64,000 nucleotides of DNA from Sepiola atlantica (Eukaryota > Mollusca > Cephalopoda > Sepiida > Sepiolidae), in the NCBI GenBank assembly GCA_963556195.1, contig CAUVYP010000587.1:1-64000 (forward strand), in the 5' to 3' direction. Below, piece after piece: positions 48,829 to 62,567 of the stretch. The translations under genes and the position numbers were made by a program. The first letter of the stretch is position 1. The number at the start of each line of letters is the position of its first letter. The notes under the pieces were generated by a model that worked only from the letters and a program-made list of their open reading frames with translations, had not been told where the DNA came from and did no database searches.

Positions 48829-49572
48829 TTAGCGCGTTTTAAAGTTGATATCGCTTTTGTTTATAACTTCCACATTTATTCGAATTGTGCAACGAAACTT
48901 TGCACAGATTAGCGGAGTCACATTTTCTACTGAAGTACCAAGTTTCAGAAGTGCAGCTCTTTTACTGCCGGAGATATGTCGATACAAACTGAATACGCAA
49001 AACATCAACAAAATTTAGCGCGTTTTAAAGTTGATATCGCTTTTGTTTATAACTTCCACATTTATTCGAATTGTGCAACGAAACTTTGCACAGATTAGCG
49101 GAGTCACATGTTCTACTGAAGTACCAAGTTTCAGAAGTGCAGCTCTTGTACTGCCGGAGATATGTCGATACAAACTGAATACGCAAAACATCAACAAAAT
49201 TTAGCGCGTTTTAAAGTTGATATCGCTTTTGTTTATAACTTCCACATTTATTCGAATTGTGCAACGAAACTTTGCAGACAGTCGCGGATAGGCCTTTTCT
49301 ACTGAAGTACCAAGTTTCAGAAGTGCAGCTCTTTTACTGCCGGAGATATGTCGATACAAACTGAATACGCAAAACATCAACAAAATTTAGCGCGTTTTAA
49401 AGTTGATATCGCTTTTGTTTATAACTTCCACATTTATTCGAATTGTGCAACGAAACTTTGCACAGATTAGCGGAGTCACATTTTCTACTGAAGTACCAAG
49501 TTTCAGAAGTGCAGCTCTTTTACTGCCTGAGATATGTCGATACAAACTGAATACGCAAAACATCAACAAAAT

Positions 49573-49653
49573 TTAGCGCGTTTTAAAGTTGATATCGCTT
49601 TTGTTTATAACTTCCACATTTATTCGAATTGTGCAACGAAACTTTGCACAAAT
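49573..49653. repeat. 81-bp truncated monomer, copy 3
   Basis: This has the same junction and the same A-before, K-after context, 2127 bp after copy 2. The preceding A unit has gcctgagat near 49526. The fragment itself shows no private change that I can see. Confidence 0.95.
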
Positions 49654-49839
49654 TTAGCGCGTTTTAAAGTTGATATCGCTTTTGTTTATAACTTCCACAT
49701 TTATTCGAATTGTGCAACGAAACTTTGCAGACAGTCGCGGATAGGCCTTTTCTACTGAAGTACCAAGTTTCAGAAGTGCAGCTCTTTTACTGCCGGAGAT
49801 ATGTCGATACAAACTGAATACGCAAAACATCAACAAAAT

Positions 49840-50769
49840 TTAGCGCGTTTTAAAGTTGATATCGCTTTTGTTTATAACTTCCACATTTATTCGAATTGTG
49901 CAACGAAACTTTGCACAGATTAGCGGAGTCACATTTTCTACTGAAGTACCAAGTTTCAGAAGTGCAGCTCTTGTACTGCCGGAGATATGTCGATACAAAC
50001 TGAATACGCAAACTATCAACAAAATTTAGTGCGATTTAAAGTTGATATCGCTTTTGTTTATAACTTCACCATTCTTTAGAATTGTGCAACGAAACTTTGC
50101 AGAGATAAGCGGAGTCACATGCTCTACTGAAGTACCAAGTTTCAGAAGTGCAGCTCTTGTACTGCCGGAGATATGTCGATACAAACTGAATACGCAAAAC
50201 ATCAACAAAATTTAGCGCGTTTTAAAGTTGTTATCGCTTTTGTTTATAACTTCCACATTTATTCGAATTGTGCAACGAAACTTTGCAGACAGTCGCGGAT
50301 AGGCCTTTTCTACTGAAGTACCTAGTTTCAGAAGTGCAGCTCTTGTACTGCCGGAGATATGTCGATACAAACTGAATACGCAAAACATCAACTAAATTTA
50401 GCGCGTTTTAAAGTTGATATCGCTTTTGTTTATAACTTCCACATTTATTCGAATTGTGCAACGAAACTTTGCACAGATTAGCGGAGTCACATTTTCTACT
50501 GAAGTACCAAGTTTCAGAAGTGCAGCTCTTTTACTGCCGGAGATATGTCGATACAAACTGAATACGCAAAACATCAACAAAATTTAGCGCGTTTTAAAGT
50601 TGATATCGCTTTTGTTTATAACTTCCACATTTATTCGAATTGTGCAACGAAACTTTGCACAGATTAGCGGAGTCACATGTTCTACTGAAGTACCAAGTTT
50701 CAGAAGTGCAGCTCTTGTACTGCCGGAGATATGTCGATACAAACTGAATACGCAAAACATCAACAAAAT
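49840..50769. repeat. 1941-bp-offset duplication, right copy
   Basis: This is the second copy of 47899-48828 with the shared gttgttatcgc mark. The H unit here has cttgtact where the left copy has cttttact, and the K unit has gtacctagttt near 50320. Confidence 0.85.
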
Positions 50770-51699
50770 TTAGCGCGTTTTAAAGTTGATATCGCTTTTG
50801 TTTATAACTTCCACATTTATTCGAAGTGTGCAACGAAACTTTGCACAGATTAGCGGAGTCACATTTTCTACTGAAGTACCAAGTTTCAGAAGTGCAGCTC
50901 TTGTACTGCCGGAGATATGTCGATACAAACTGAATACGCAAAACATCAACAAAATTAAGCGCGTTTTAAAGTTGATATCGCTTTTTTTTATAACTTCCAC
51001 ATTTATTCGAATTGTGCAACGAAACTTTGCACAGATTAGCGGAGTCACATTTTCTACTGAAGTACCAAGTTTCAGAAGTGCTGCTCTTGTACTGCCGGAG
51101 ATATGTCGATACAAACTGAATACGCAAACTATCAACAAAATTTAGTGCGATTTAACGTTGATATCGCTTTTGTTTATAACTTCACCATTCTTTTGAATTG
51201 TGCAACGAAAATTTGCAGAGATCAGCGGAGTCACATGCTCTACTGAAGTACCAGGTTTCAGAAGTGCAGCTCTTGTACTGCCGGAGATATGTCGATACAA
51301 ACTGAATACGCAAAACATCAACACAATTTAGCGCGTTTTAAAGTGGATATCGCTTTTGTTTATAACTTCCACATTTATTCGAATTGTGCAACGAAACTTT
51401 GCAGACCGTCGCGGAGACACACGTTCTACTGAAGTACCAAGTTTCAGAAGTGCAGCTCTTGTACTGCCGGAGATATGTCGATACAAACTGAATACGCAAA
51501 ACATCAACTAAATTTAGCGCGTTTTAAAGTTGATATCGCTTTTGTTTATAACTTCCACATTTATTCGAATTGTGCAACGAAACTTTGCACAGATTAGCGG
51601 AGTCACATTTTCTACTGAAGTACCAAGTTTCAGAAGTGCAGCTCTTTTACTGCCGGAGATATGTCGATACAAACTGAATACGCAAAACATCAACAAAAT

Positions 51700-51780
51700 T
51701 TAGCGCGTTTTAAAGTTGATATCGCTTTTGTTTATAACTTCCACATTTATTCGAATTGTGCAACGAAACTTTGCACAAAT
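51700..51780. repeat. 81-bp truncated monomer, copy 4
   Basis: This has the same junction and context, again 2127 bp after copy 3. The monomers between copies 3 and 4 do not match those between copies 2 and 3 throughout, so the equal spacing does not by itself prove a clean 2127-bp higher-order repeat. Confidence 0.95.
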
Positions 51781-52710
51781 TTAGCGCGTTTTAAAGTTGA
51801 TATCGCTTTTGTTTATAACTTCCACATTTATTCGAATTGTGCAACGAAACTTTGCAGACAGTCGCGGATAGGCCTTTTCTACTGAAGTACCAAGTTTCAG
51901 AAGTGCAGCTCTTTTACTGCCGGAGATATGTCGATACAAACTGAATACGCAAAACATCAAAAAAATTTAGCGCGTTTTAAAGTTGATATCGCTTTTGTTT
52001 ATAACTTCCACATTTATTCGAATTGTGCAACGAAACTTTGCACAGATTAGCGGAGTCACATTTTCTACTGAAGTACCAAGTTTCAGAAGTGCAGCTCGTG
52101 TACTGCCGGAGATATGTCGATACAAACTGAATACGCAAAACATCAACAAAATTTAGCGCGTTTTAAAGTTGATATCGCTTTTGTTTATAACTTCCACATT
52201 TATTCGAATTGTGCCACGAAACTTTGCACAGATTAGCGGAGTCACATTTTCTACTGAAGTACCAAGTTTCAGAAGTGCAGCTCTTGTACTGCCGGAGATA
52301 TGTCGATACAAACTGAATACGCAAACTATCAACAAAATTTAGTGCGATTTAAAGTTGGTATCGCTTTTGTATATAACATCACCATTCTTTTGAATTGTGC
52401 AACGAAACTTTGCAGAGATAAGCGGAGTCACATGCACTACTGAAGTACCAAGTTTCAGAAGTGCAGCTCTTTTACTTCCGGAGATATGTCGATACAAACT
52501 GAATACGCAAAACATCAACAAAATTTAGCGCGTTTTAAAGTGGATATCGCTTTTGTTTATAACTTCCACATTTATTCGAATTGTGCAACGAAACTTTGCA
52601 GACAGTCGCGGATAGGCCTTTTCTACTGAAGTACCAAGTTTCAGAAGTGCAGCTCTTGTACTGCCGGAGATATGTCGATACAAACTGAATACGCAAAACA
52701 TCAACAAAGT

Positions 52711-52896
52711 TTAGCGCGTTTTAAAGTTGATATCGCTTTTGTTTATAACTTCCACATTTATTCGAATTGTGACAAGGAAACATGCACAGATTAGCGGAGT
52801 CACATTTTCTACTGAAGTACCAAGTTTCAGAAGTGCAGCTCTTGTACTGCCGTAGATATGTCGATACAAACTGAATACGCAAACTATCAACAAAAT
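52711..52896. repeat. A* monomer with scrambled 18-bp patch
   Basis: Where other monomers have gtgcaacgaaactttgcac this one reads gtgacaaggaaacatgcac (52769-52787). The simplest reading is one inserted base, one deleted base and two substitutions with no net length change. The patch lies exactly on the central dyad. It could be a real local event or a consensus error in the assembly. Confidence 0.85.
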
Positions 52897-53454
52897 TTAG
52901 TGCGATTTAAAGTTAGTATCGCTTTTATTTATAACTTCACCATTCTTTTGAATTGTGCAACGAAACTTTGCAGAGATAAGCGGAGTCACATGCTCTACTG
53001 AAGTACCAAGTTTCAGAAGTGCAGCTCTTGTACTGCCGGAGATATGTCGATACAAACTGAATACGCAAAACATCAACAAAATTTAGCGCGTTTTAAAGTT
53101 GATATCGCTTTTGTTTATAACTTCCACATTTATTCGAATTGTGCAACGAAACTTTGCACAGATTAGCGTAGTCACATTTTCTACTGAAGTACCAAGTTTC
53201 AGAAGTGCAGCTTTTGTACTGCCGGAGATATGTCGATACAAACTGAATACGCAAAACATCAACAAAATTTAGCGCGTTTTAAAGTGGATATCGCTTTTGT
53301 TTATAACTTCCACATTTATTCGAATTGTGCAACGAAACTTTGCACAGATTAGCGGAGTCAAATTTTCTACTGAAGTACCAAGTTTCAGAAGTGCAGCTCT
53401 TGTACTGCCGGAGATATGTCGATACAAACTGAATACGCAAAACATCAACAAAAT

Positions 53455-53639
53455 TTAGCGCGTTTTAAGTTGATATCGCTTTTGTTTATAACTTCCACAT
53501 TTATTCGAATTGTGCAACGAAACTTTGCACAGATTAGCGGAGTCACATTTTCTACTGAAGTACCAAGTTTCAGAAGTGCAGCTCTTGTACTGCCGGAGAT
53601 ATGTCGATACAAACTGAATACGCAAAACATCAACAAAAT
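53455..53639. repeat. 185-bp A monomer with 1-bp deletion in an A run
   Basis: The unit starts gcgttttaagttg where the norm is gcgttttaaagttg, so one A is missing near 53467. The flanking units at 53083 and 53640 share the rare change agcgtagtc, which suggests local duplication around it. Confidence 0.9.
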
Positions 53640-56429
53640 TTAGCGCGTTTTAAAGTTGATATCGCTTTTGTTTATAACTTCCACATTTATTCGAATTGTG
53701 CAACGAAACTTTGCACAGATTAGCGTAGTCACATTTTCTACTGAAGTACCAAGTTTCAGAAGTGCAGCTTTTGTACTGCCGGAGATATGTCGATACAAAC
53801 TGAATACGCAAAACATCAACAAAATTTAGCGCGTTTTAAAGTGGATATCGCTTTTGTTTATAACTTCCACATTTATTCGAATTGTGCAACGAAACTTTGC
53901 ACAGATTAGCGGAGTCACATTTTCTACTGAAGTACCAAGTTTCAGAAGTGCAGCTCTTGTACTGCCGTAGATATGTCGATACAAACTGAATACGCAAACT
54001 ATCAACAAAATTTAGTGCGATTTAAAGTTAGTATCGCTTTTGTTTATAACTTCACCATTCTTTAGAATTGTGCAACGAAACTTTGCAGAGATAAGCGGAG
54101 TCACATGCTCTACTGAAGTACCAAGTTTCAGAAGTGCAGCTCTTTTACTGCCGGAGATATGTCGATACAAACTGAATACGCAAAACATCAACAAAATTTA
54201 GCGCGTTTTAAAGTTGATATCGCTTTTGTTTATAACTTCCACATTTATTCGAATTGTGCAACGAAACTTTGCACAAATTAGCGGAGTCACATTTTCTACT
54301 GAAGTACCAAGTTTCAGAAGTGCAGCTCTTGTACTGCCGGAGATATGTCGATACAAACTGAATACGCAAAACATCAACAAAATTTAGCGCGTTTTAAAGT
54401 TGATATCGCTTTTGTTTATAACTTCCACATTTATTCGAATTGTGCAACGAAACTTTGCACAGATTAGCGGAGTCACATTTTCTACTGAAGTACCAAGTTT
54501 CAGAAGTGCAGCTCTTGTACTGCCGGAGATATGTCGATACAAACTGAATACGCAAAACATCAACAAAATTTAGCGCGTTTTAAAGTTGATATCGCTTTTG
54601 TTTATAACTTCCACATTTATTCGAATTGTGCAACGAAACTTTGCACAGATTAGCGGAGTCACATTTTCTACTGAAGTACCAAGTTTCAGAAGTGCAGCTT
54701 TTGTACTGCCGGAGATATGTCGATACAAACTGAATACGCAAAACATCAAAAAAATTTAGCGCGTTTTAAAGTTGATATCGCTTTTGTTTATAACTTCCAC
54801 ATTTATTCGAATTGTGCAACGAAACTTTGCACAGATTAGCGGAGTCACATGTACTACTGAAGTACTAAGTTTCAGAAGTGCAGCTCTTGTACTGCCGGAG
54901 ATATGTCGATACAAACTGAATACGCAAAACATCAACAAAATTTAGCGCGTTTTAAAGTGGATATCGCTTTTGTTTATAACTTCCACATTTATTCGAATTG
55001 TGCAACGAAACTTTGCAGACCGTCGCGGAGACACACGTTCTACTGAAGTACCAAGTTTCAGAAGTGCAGCTCTTGTACTTCCGGAGATATGTCGATACAA
55101 ACTGAATACGCAAAAGATCAACTAAATTTAGCGCGTTTTAAAGTTGATATCGCTTTTGTTTATAACTTCCACATTTATTCGAATTGTGCAACGAAACTTT
55201 GCACAGATTAGCGGAGTCACATTTTCTACTGAAGTACCAAGTTTCAGAAGTGCAGCTCTTTTACTGCCGGAGATATGTCGATACAAACTGAATACGCAAA
55301 ACATCAACAAAATTTAGCGCGTTTTAAAGTTGATATCGCTTTTGTTTATAACTTCCACATTTATTCGAATTGTGCAACGAAACTTTGCACAGATTAGCGG
55401 AGTCACATGTTCTACTGAAGTACCAAGTTTCAGAAGTGCAGCTCTTGTACTGCCGGAGATATGTCGATACAAACTGAATACGCAAAACATCAACAAAATT
55501 TAGCGCGTTTTAAAGTTGATATCGCTTTTGTTTATAACTTCCACATTTATTCGAATTGTGCAACGAAACTTTGCAGACAGTCGCGGATAGGCCTTTTCTA
55601 CTGAAGTACCAAGTTTCAGAAGTGCAGCTCTTGTACTGCCGGAGATATGTCGATACAAACTGAATACGCAAAACATCAACAAAATTTAGCGCGTTTTAAA
55701 GTTGATATCGCTTTTGTTTATAACTTCCACATTTATTCGAATTGTGCAACGAAACTTTGCAGACAGTCGCGGATAGGCCTTTTCTACTGAAGTACCAAGT
55801 TTCAGAAGTGCAGCTCTTTTACTGCCGGAGATATGTCGATACAAACTGAATACGCAAAACATCAACAAAATTTAGCGCGTTTTAAAGTTGATATCGCTTT
55901 TGTTTATAACTTCCACATTTATTCGAATTGTGCTACGAAACTTTGCACAGATTAGCGGAGTCACATTTTCTACTGAAGTACCAAGTTTCAGAAGTGCAGC
56001 TCGTGTACTGCCGGAGATATGTCGATACAAACTGAATACGCAAAACATCAACAAAATTTAGCGCGTTTTAAAGTTGATATCGCTTTTGTTTATAACTTCC
56101 ACATTTATTCGAATTGTGCCACGAAACTTTGCAGAGATAAGCGGAGTCACATGCACTACTGAAGTACCAAGTTTCAGAAGTGCAGCTCTTTTACTGCCGA
56201 AGATATGTCGATACAAACTGAATACGCAAAACATCAACAAAATTTAGCGCGTTTTAAAGTGGATATCGCTTTTGTTTATAACTTCCACATTTATTCGAAT
56301 TGTGCAACGAAACTTTGCAGACAGTCGCGGATAGGTCTTTTCTACTGAAGTACCAAGTTTCAGAAGTGCAGCTCTTGTACTGCCGGAGATATGTGGATAC
56401 AAACTGAATACGCAAAACATCAACAAAAT

Positions 56430-59033
56430 TTAGCGCGTTTTAAAGTTGATATCGCTTTTGTTTATAACTTCCACATTTATTCGAATTGTGCAACGAAACT
56501 TTGCACAGATTAGCGGAGTCACATTTTCTACTAAAGTACCAAGTTTCAGAAGTGCAGCTCTTGTACTGCCGTAGATATGTCGATACAAACTGAATACGCA
56601 AACTATCAACAAAATTTAGTGCGATTTAAAGTTAGATTCGCTTTTGTTTATAACTTCACCATTCTTTAGAATTGTGCAACGAAACTTTGCAGAGATAAGC
56701 GGAGTCACATGCTCTACTGAAGTACCAAGTTTCAGAAGTGCAGCTCTTTTACTGCCGGAGATATGTCGATACAAACTGAATACGCAAAACATCAACAAAA
56801 TTTAGCGCGTTTTAAAGTTGATATCGCTTTTGTTTATAACTTCCACATTTATTCGAATTGTGCAACGAAACTTTGCACAGATTAGCGGAGTCACATTTTC
56901 TACTGAATTACCAAGTTTCAGAAGTGCAGCTCTTGTACTGCCGGAGATATGTCGATACAAACTGAATACGCAAAACATCAACAAAATTTAGCGCGTTTTA
57001 AAGTTGATATCGCTTTTGTTTATAACTTCCACATTTATTCGAATTGTGCAACGAAACTTTGCACAGATTAGCGGAGTCACATTTTCTACTGAAGTACCAA
57101 GTTTCAGAAGTGCAGCTCTTGTACTGCCGGAAGTATGTCGATACAAACTGAATACGCAAAACATCAACAAAATTTAGCGCGTTTTAAAGTTGATATCGCT
57201 TTTGTTTATAACTTCCACATTTATTCGAATTGTGCAACGAAACTTTGCACAGATTAGCAGAGTCACATTTTCTACTGAAGTACCAAGTTTCAGAAGTGCA
57301 GCTTTTGTACTGCCGGAGATATGTCGATACAAACTGAATACGCAAAACATCAACAAAATTTAGCGCGTTTTAAAGTGGATATCGCTTTTGTTTATAACTT
57401 CCACATTTATTCGAATTGTGCCACGAAACTTTGCAGAGATAAGCGGAGTCACATGCACTACTGAAGTACCAAGTTTCAGAAGTGCAGCTCTTTTACTGCC
57501 GGAGATATGTCGATACAAACTGAATACGCAAAACATCAACAAAATTTAGCGCGTTTTAAAGTGGATATCGCTTTTGTTTATAACTTCCACATTTATTCGA
57601 ATTGTGCAACGAAACTTTGCAGACAGTCGCGGATAGGCCTTTTCTACTGAAGTACCAAGTTTCAGAAGTGCAGCTCTTGTACTGCCGGAGATATGTCGAT
57701 ACAAACTGAATACGCAAAACATCAACAAAATTTAGCGCGTTTTAAAGTTGATATCGCTTTTGTTTATAACTTCCACATTTATTCGAATTGTGCAACGAAA
57801 CTTTGCACAGATTAGCGGAGTCACATTTTCTACTGAAGTACCAAGTTTCAGAAGTGCAGCTCTTGTACTGCCGTAGATATGTCGATACAAACTGAATACG
57901 CAAACTATCAACAAAATTTAGTGCGATTTAAAGTTAGATTCGCTTTTGTTTATAACTTCACCATTCTTTAGAATTGTGCAACGAAACTTTGCAGAGATAA
58001 GCGGAGTCACATGCTCTACTGAAGTACCAAGTTCCAGAAGTGCAGCTCTTTTACTGCCGGAGATATGTCGATACAAACTGAATACGCAAAACATCAACAA
58101 AATTTAGCGCGTTTTAAAGTTGATATCGCTTTTGTTTATAACTTCCACATTTATTCGAATTGTGCAACGAAACTTTGCACAGATTAGCGGAGTCACATTT
58201 TCTACTGAAGTACCAAGTTTCAGAAGTGCAGCTCTTGTACTGCCGGAGATATGTCGATACAAACTGAATACGCAAAACATCAACAAAATTTAGCGCGTTT
58301 TAAAGTTGATATCGCTTTTGTTTATAACTTCCATATTTATTCGAATTGTGCAACGAAACTTTGCACAGATTAGCGGAGTCACATTTTCTACTGAAGTTCC
58401 AAGTTTCAGAAGTGCAGCTCTTGTACTGCCGGAAGTATGTCGATACAAACTGAATACGCAAAACATCAACAAAATTTAGCGCGTTTTAAAGTTGATATCG
58501 CTTTTGTTTATAACTTCCACATTTATTCGAATTGTGCAACGAAACTTTGCACAGATTAGCGGAGTCACATTTTCTACTGAAGTACCAAGTTTCAGAAGTG
58601 CAGCTTTTGTACTGCCGGAGATATGTCGATACAAACTGAATACGCAAAACATCAACAAAATTTAGCGCGTTTTAAAGTGGATATCGCTTTTGTTTATAAC
58701 TTCCACATTTATTCGAATTGTGCAACGAAACTTTGCAGACCGTCGCGGAGACACACGTTCTACTGAAGTACCAAGTTTCAGAAGTGCAGCTCTTGTACTG
58801 CCGGAGATATGTCGATACAAACTGAATACGCAAAACATCAACAAAATTTAGCGCGTTTTAAAGTTGATATCGCTTTTGTTTATAACTTCCACATTTATTC
58901 GAATTGTGCAACGAAACTTTGCACAGATTAGCGGAGTCACATTTTCTACTGAAGTACCAAGTTTCAGAAGTGCAGCTCTTGTACTGCCGGAGATATGTCG
59001 ATACAAACTGAATACGCAAACTATCAACAAAAT
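56430..59033. repeat. 14-monomer segment repeating the order at 124-2727
   Basis: The order A* H A A A V K A* H A A A R A* is identical to that at 124-2727, about 56.3 kb upstream. Shared marks are gttagattc in both H units (56634 and 57936), ccggaagt in both third A-group units and gtgccacg in V. Private changes here include ctactaaag near 56530, tgaattacc near 56905 and gttccagaag near 58031. Confidence 0.88.
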
Positions 59034-60335
59034 TTAGTGCGATTTAAAGTTGATATCGCTTTTGTTTATAACTTCCACATTTATTCGAATTGTGCAACGA
59101 AACATTGCACAGATTAGCGGAGTCACATGTTCTACTGAAGTACCAAGTTTCAGAAGTGCAGCTCTTGTACTGCCGGAGATATGTCGATACAAACTGAATA
59201 CGCAAAACATCAACAAAATTTAGCGCGTTTTAAAGTTGATATCGCTTTTGTTTATAACTTCCACATTTATTCGAATTGTGCAACGAAACTTTGCAGACAG
59301 TCGCGGATAGGCCTTTTCTACTGAAGTACCAAGTTTCAGAAGTGCAGCTCTTGTACTGCCGGAGATATGTCGATACAAACTGAATACGCAAAACATCAAC
59401 AAAATTTAGCGCGTTTTAAAGTTGATATCGCTTTTGTTTATAACTTCCACATTTATTCGAATTGTGCAACGAAACTTTGCAGACAGTCGCGGATAGGCCT
59501 TTTCTACTGAAGTACCAAGTTTCAGAAGTGCAGCTCTTTTACTGCCGGAGATATGTCGATACAAACTGAATACGCAAAACATCAACAAAATTTAGCGCGT
59601 TTTAAAGTTGATATCGCTTTTGTTTATAACTTCCACATTTATTCGAATTGTGCAACGAAACTTTGCACAGATTAGCGGAGTCACATTTTCTACTGAAGTA
59701 CCAAGTTTCAGAAGTGCAGCTCGTGTACTGCCGGAGATATGTCGATACAAACTGAATACGCAAAACATCAACAAAATTTAGCGCGTTTTAAAGTTGATAT
59801 CGCTTTTGTTTATAACTTCCACATTTATTCGAATTGTGCCACGAAACTTTGCAGAGAAACGCGGAGTCACATGCACTACTGAAGTACCAAGTTTCAGAAG
59901 TGCAGCTCTTTTACTGCCGGAGATATGTCGATACAAACTGAATACGCAAAACATCAACAAAATTTAGCGCGTTTTAAAGTGGATATCGCTTTTGTTTATA
60001 ACTTCCACATTTATTCGAATTGTGCAACGAAACTTTGCAGACAGTCGCGGATAGGCCTTTTCTACTGAAGTACCAAGTTTCAGAAGTGCAGCTCTTGTAC
60101 TGCCGGAGATATGTCGATACAAACTGAATACGCAAAACATCAACAAAATTTAGCGCGTTTTAAAGTTGATATCGCTTTTGTTTATAACTTCCACATTTAT
60201 TCGAATTGTGCAACGAATCTTTGCACAGATTAGCGGAGTCACATTTTCTACTGAAGTACCAAGTTTCAGAAGTGCAGCTCTTGTACTGCCGTAGATATGT
60301 CGATACAAACTGAATACGCAAACTATCAACAAAAT

Positions 60336-61451
60336 TTAGTGCGATTTAAAGTTAGTATCGCTTTTGTTTATAACTTCACCATTCTTTAGAATTGTGCAAC
60401 GAAACATTGCAGAGATAAGCGGAGTCACATGCTCTACTGAAGTACCAAGTTTCAGAAGTGCAGCTCTTTTACTGCCGGAGATATGTCGATACAAACTGAA
60501 TACGCAAAACATCAACAAAATTTAGCGCGTTTTAAAGTTGATATCGCTTTTGTTTATAACTTCCACATTTATTCGAATTGTGCAACGAAACTTTGCACAG
60601 ATTAGCGGAGTAACATTTTCTACTGAAGTACCAAGTTTCAGAAGTGCAGCTCTTGTACTGCCGGAGATATGTCGATACAAACTGAATACGCAAAACATCA
60701 ACAAAATTTAGCGCTTTTTAAAGTTGATATCGCTTTTGTTTATAACTTCCACATTTATTCGAATTGTGCAACGAAACTTTGCACAGATTAGCGGAGTCAC
60801 ATTTTCTACTGAAGTACCAAGTTTCAGAAGTGCAGCTCTTGTACTGCCGGAGATATGTCGATACAAACTGAATACGCAAAACATCAACAAAATTTAGCGC
60901 GTTTTAAAGTTGATATCGCTTTTGTTTATAACTTCCACATTTATTCGAATTGTGCAACGAAACTTTGCACAGATTAGCGGAGTCACATTTTCTACTGAAG
61001 TACCAAGTTTCAGAAGTGCAGCTTTTGTACTGCCGGAGATATGTCGATACAAACTGAATACGCAAAACATCAACAAAATTTAGCGCGTTTTAAAGTGGAT
61101 ATCGCTTTTGTTTATAACTTCCACATTTATTCGAATTGTGCAACGAAACTTTGCAGACCGTCGCGAAGACACACGTTCTACTGAAGTACCAAGTTTCAGA
61201 AGTGCAGCTCTTGTACTGCCGGAGATATGTCGATACAAACTGAATACGCAAAACATCAACAAAATTTAGCGCGTTTTAAAGTTGATATCGCTTTTGTTTA
61301 TAACTTCCACATTTATTCGAATTGTGCAACGAAACTTTGCACAGATTAGCGGAGTCACATTTTCTACTGAAGTACCAAGTTTCAGAAGTGCAGCTCTTGT
61401 ACTGCCGGAGATATGTCGATACAAACTGAATACGCAAACTATCAACAAAAT
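60336..61451. repeat. 6-monomer tandem unit (1116 bp), copy 1
   Basis: The order is H A A A R A*, repeated at once at 61452-62567. The copies share four uncommon marks at the same relative positions: gaaacattgcagag in H, ggagtaacat in the first A, gcgctttttaaag in the second, and gtcgcgaagac in R. The near-identity implies a very recent tandem duplication. Confidence 0.93.
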
Positions 61452-62567
61452 TTAGTGCGATTTAAAGTTAGTATCGCTTTTGTTTATAACTTCACCATTC
61501 TTTAGAATTGTGCAACGAAACATTGCAGAGATAAGCGGAGTCACATGCTCTACTGAAGTACCAAGTTTCAGAAGTGCAGCTCTTTTACTGCCGGAGATAT
61601 GTCGATACAAACTGAATACGCAAAACATCAACAAAATTTAGCGCGTTTTAAAGTTGATATCGCTTTTGTTTATAACTTCCACATTTATTCGAATTGTGCA
61701 ACGAAACTTTGCACAGATTAGCGGAGTAACATTTTCTACTGAAGTACCAAGTTTCAGAAGTGCAGCTCTTGTACTGCCGGAGATATGTCGATACAAACTG
61801 AATACGCAAAACATCAACAAAATTTAGCGCTTTTTAAAGTTGATATCGCTTTTGTTTATAACTTCCACATTTATTCGAATTGTGCAACGAAACTTTGCAC
61901 AGATTAGCGGAGTCACATTTTCTACTGAAGTACCAAGTTTCAGAAGTGCAGCTCTTGTACTGCCGGAGATATGTCGATACAAACTGAATACGCAAAACAT
62001 CAACAAAATTTAGCGCGTTTTAAAGTTGATATCGCTTTTGTTTATAACTTCCACATTTATTCGAATTGTGCAACGAAACTTTGCACAGATTAGCGGAGTC
62101 ACATTTTCTACTGAAGTACCAAGTTTCAGAAGTGCAGCTTTTGTACTGCCGGAGATATGTCGATACAAACTGAATACGCAAAACATCAACAAAATTTAGC
62201 GCGTTTTAAAGTGGATATCGCTTTTGTTTATAACTTCCACATTTATTCGAATTGTGCAACGAAACTTTGCAGACCGTCGCGAAGACACACGTTCTACTGA
62301 AGTACCAAGTTTCAGAAGTGCAGCTCTTGTACTGCCGGAGATATGTCGATACAAACTGAATACGCAAAACATCAACAAAATTTAGCGCGTTTTAAAGTTG
62401 ATATCGCTTTTGTTTATAACTTCCACATTTATTCGAATTGTGCAACGAAACTTTGCACAGATTAGCGGAGTCACATTTTCTACTGAAGTACCAAGTTTCA
62501 GAAGTGCAGCTCTTGTACTGCCGGAGATATGTCGATACAAACTGAATACGCAAACTATCAACAAAAT
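61452..62567. repeat. 6-monomer tandem unit (1116 bp), copy 2
   Basis: This is the second copy of the 1116-bp unit with all four shared marks. It has no counterpart in the related region at 4402-5700, where only one such unit is present, so it is a copy-number gain on this side of the array or a loss on the other. Confidence 0.93.

Larger units (their letters stand above)
46435..52152. repeat. Region with 81-bp truncated monomers
   Basis: This is the only part of the window where monomer phase changes by more than one base. The order is H R A [81] K A [81] K A, A* H K A E A E K A [81] K, A* H K A E A, A* H R A [81] K A. In every case the fragment lies between an A and a K that both carry cttttact. 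The segments at 46249-47259 and 50956-51966 share the marks gagatcagcgg and accaggttt. Confidence 0.92.
52153..56429. repeat. More diverged units, 52.2-56.4 kb
   Basis: The order is A* V K (52153), A* H A A A A (52711), A* H A A A W R A E K K A V K (53826). The first kilobase contains several clustered singleton changes. The W R A E K set at 54756-55685 matches 9796-10725, including the rare gtacttccgg in R (near 55078 and 10127). Confidence 0.83.

Noticed and set aside
49573..51780. A clean 2127-bp higher-order repeat defined by the 81-bp fragments
   Set aside because: The last three fragments are spaced by exactly 2127 bp, but the monomers between them differ in type and order (A A* H K A E A E K against A* H K A E A A* H R), so the equal spacing is not supported by content.
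54279..54295. A fifth 81-bp truncation at ttgcacaaattagcgg
   Set aside because: This is a single G-to-A change in an ordinary A block; the monomer keeps its full 186-bp length and continues into gagtcac.
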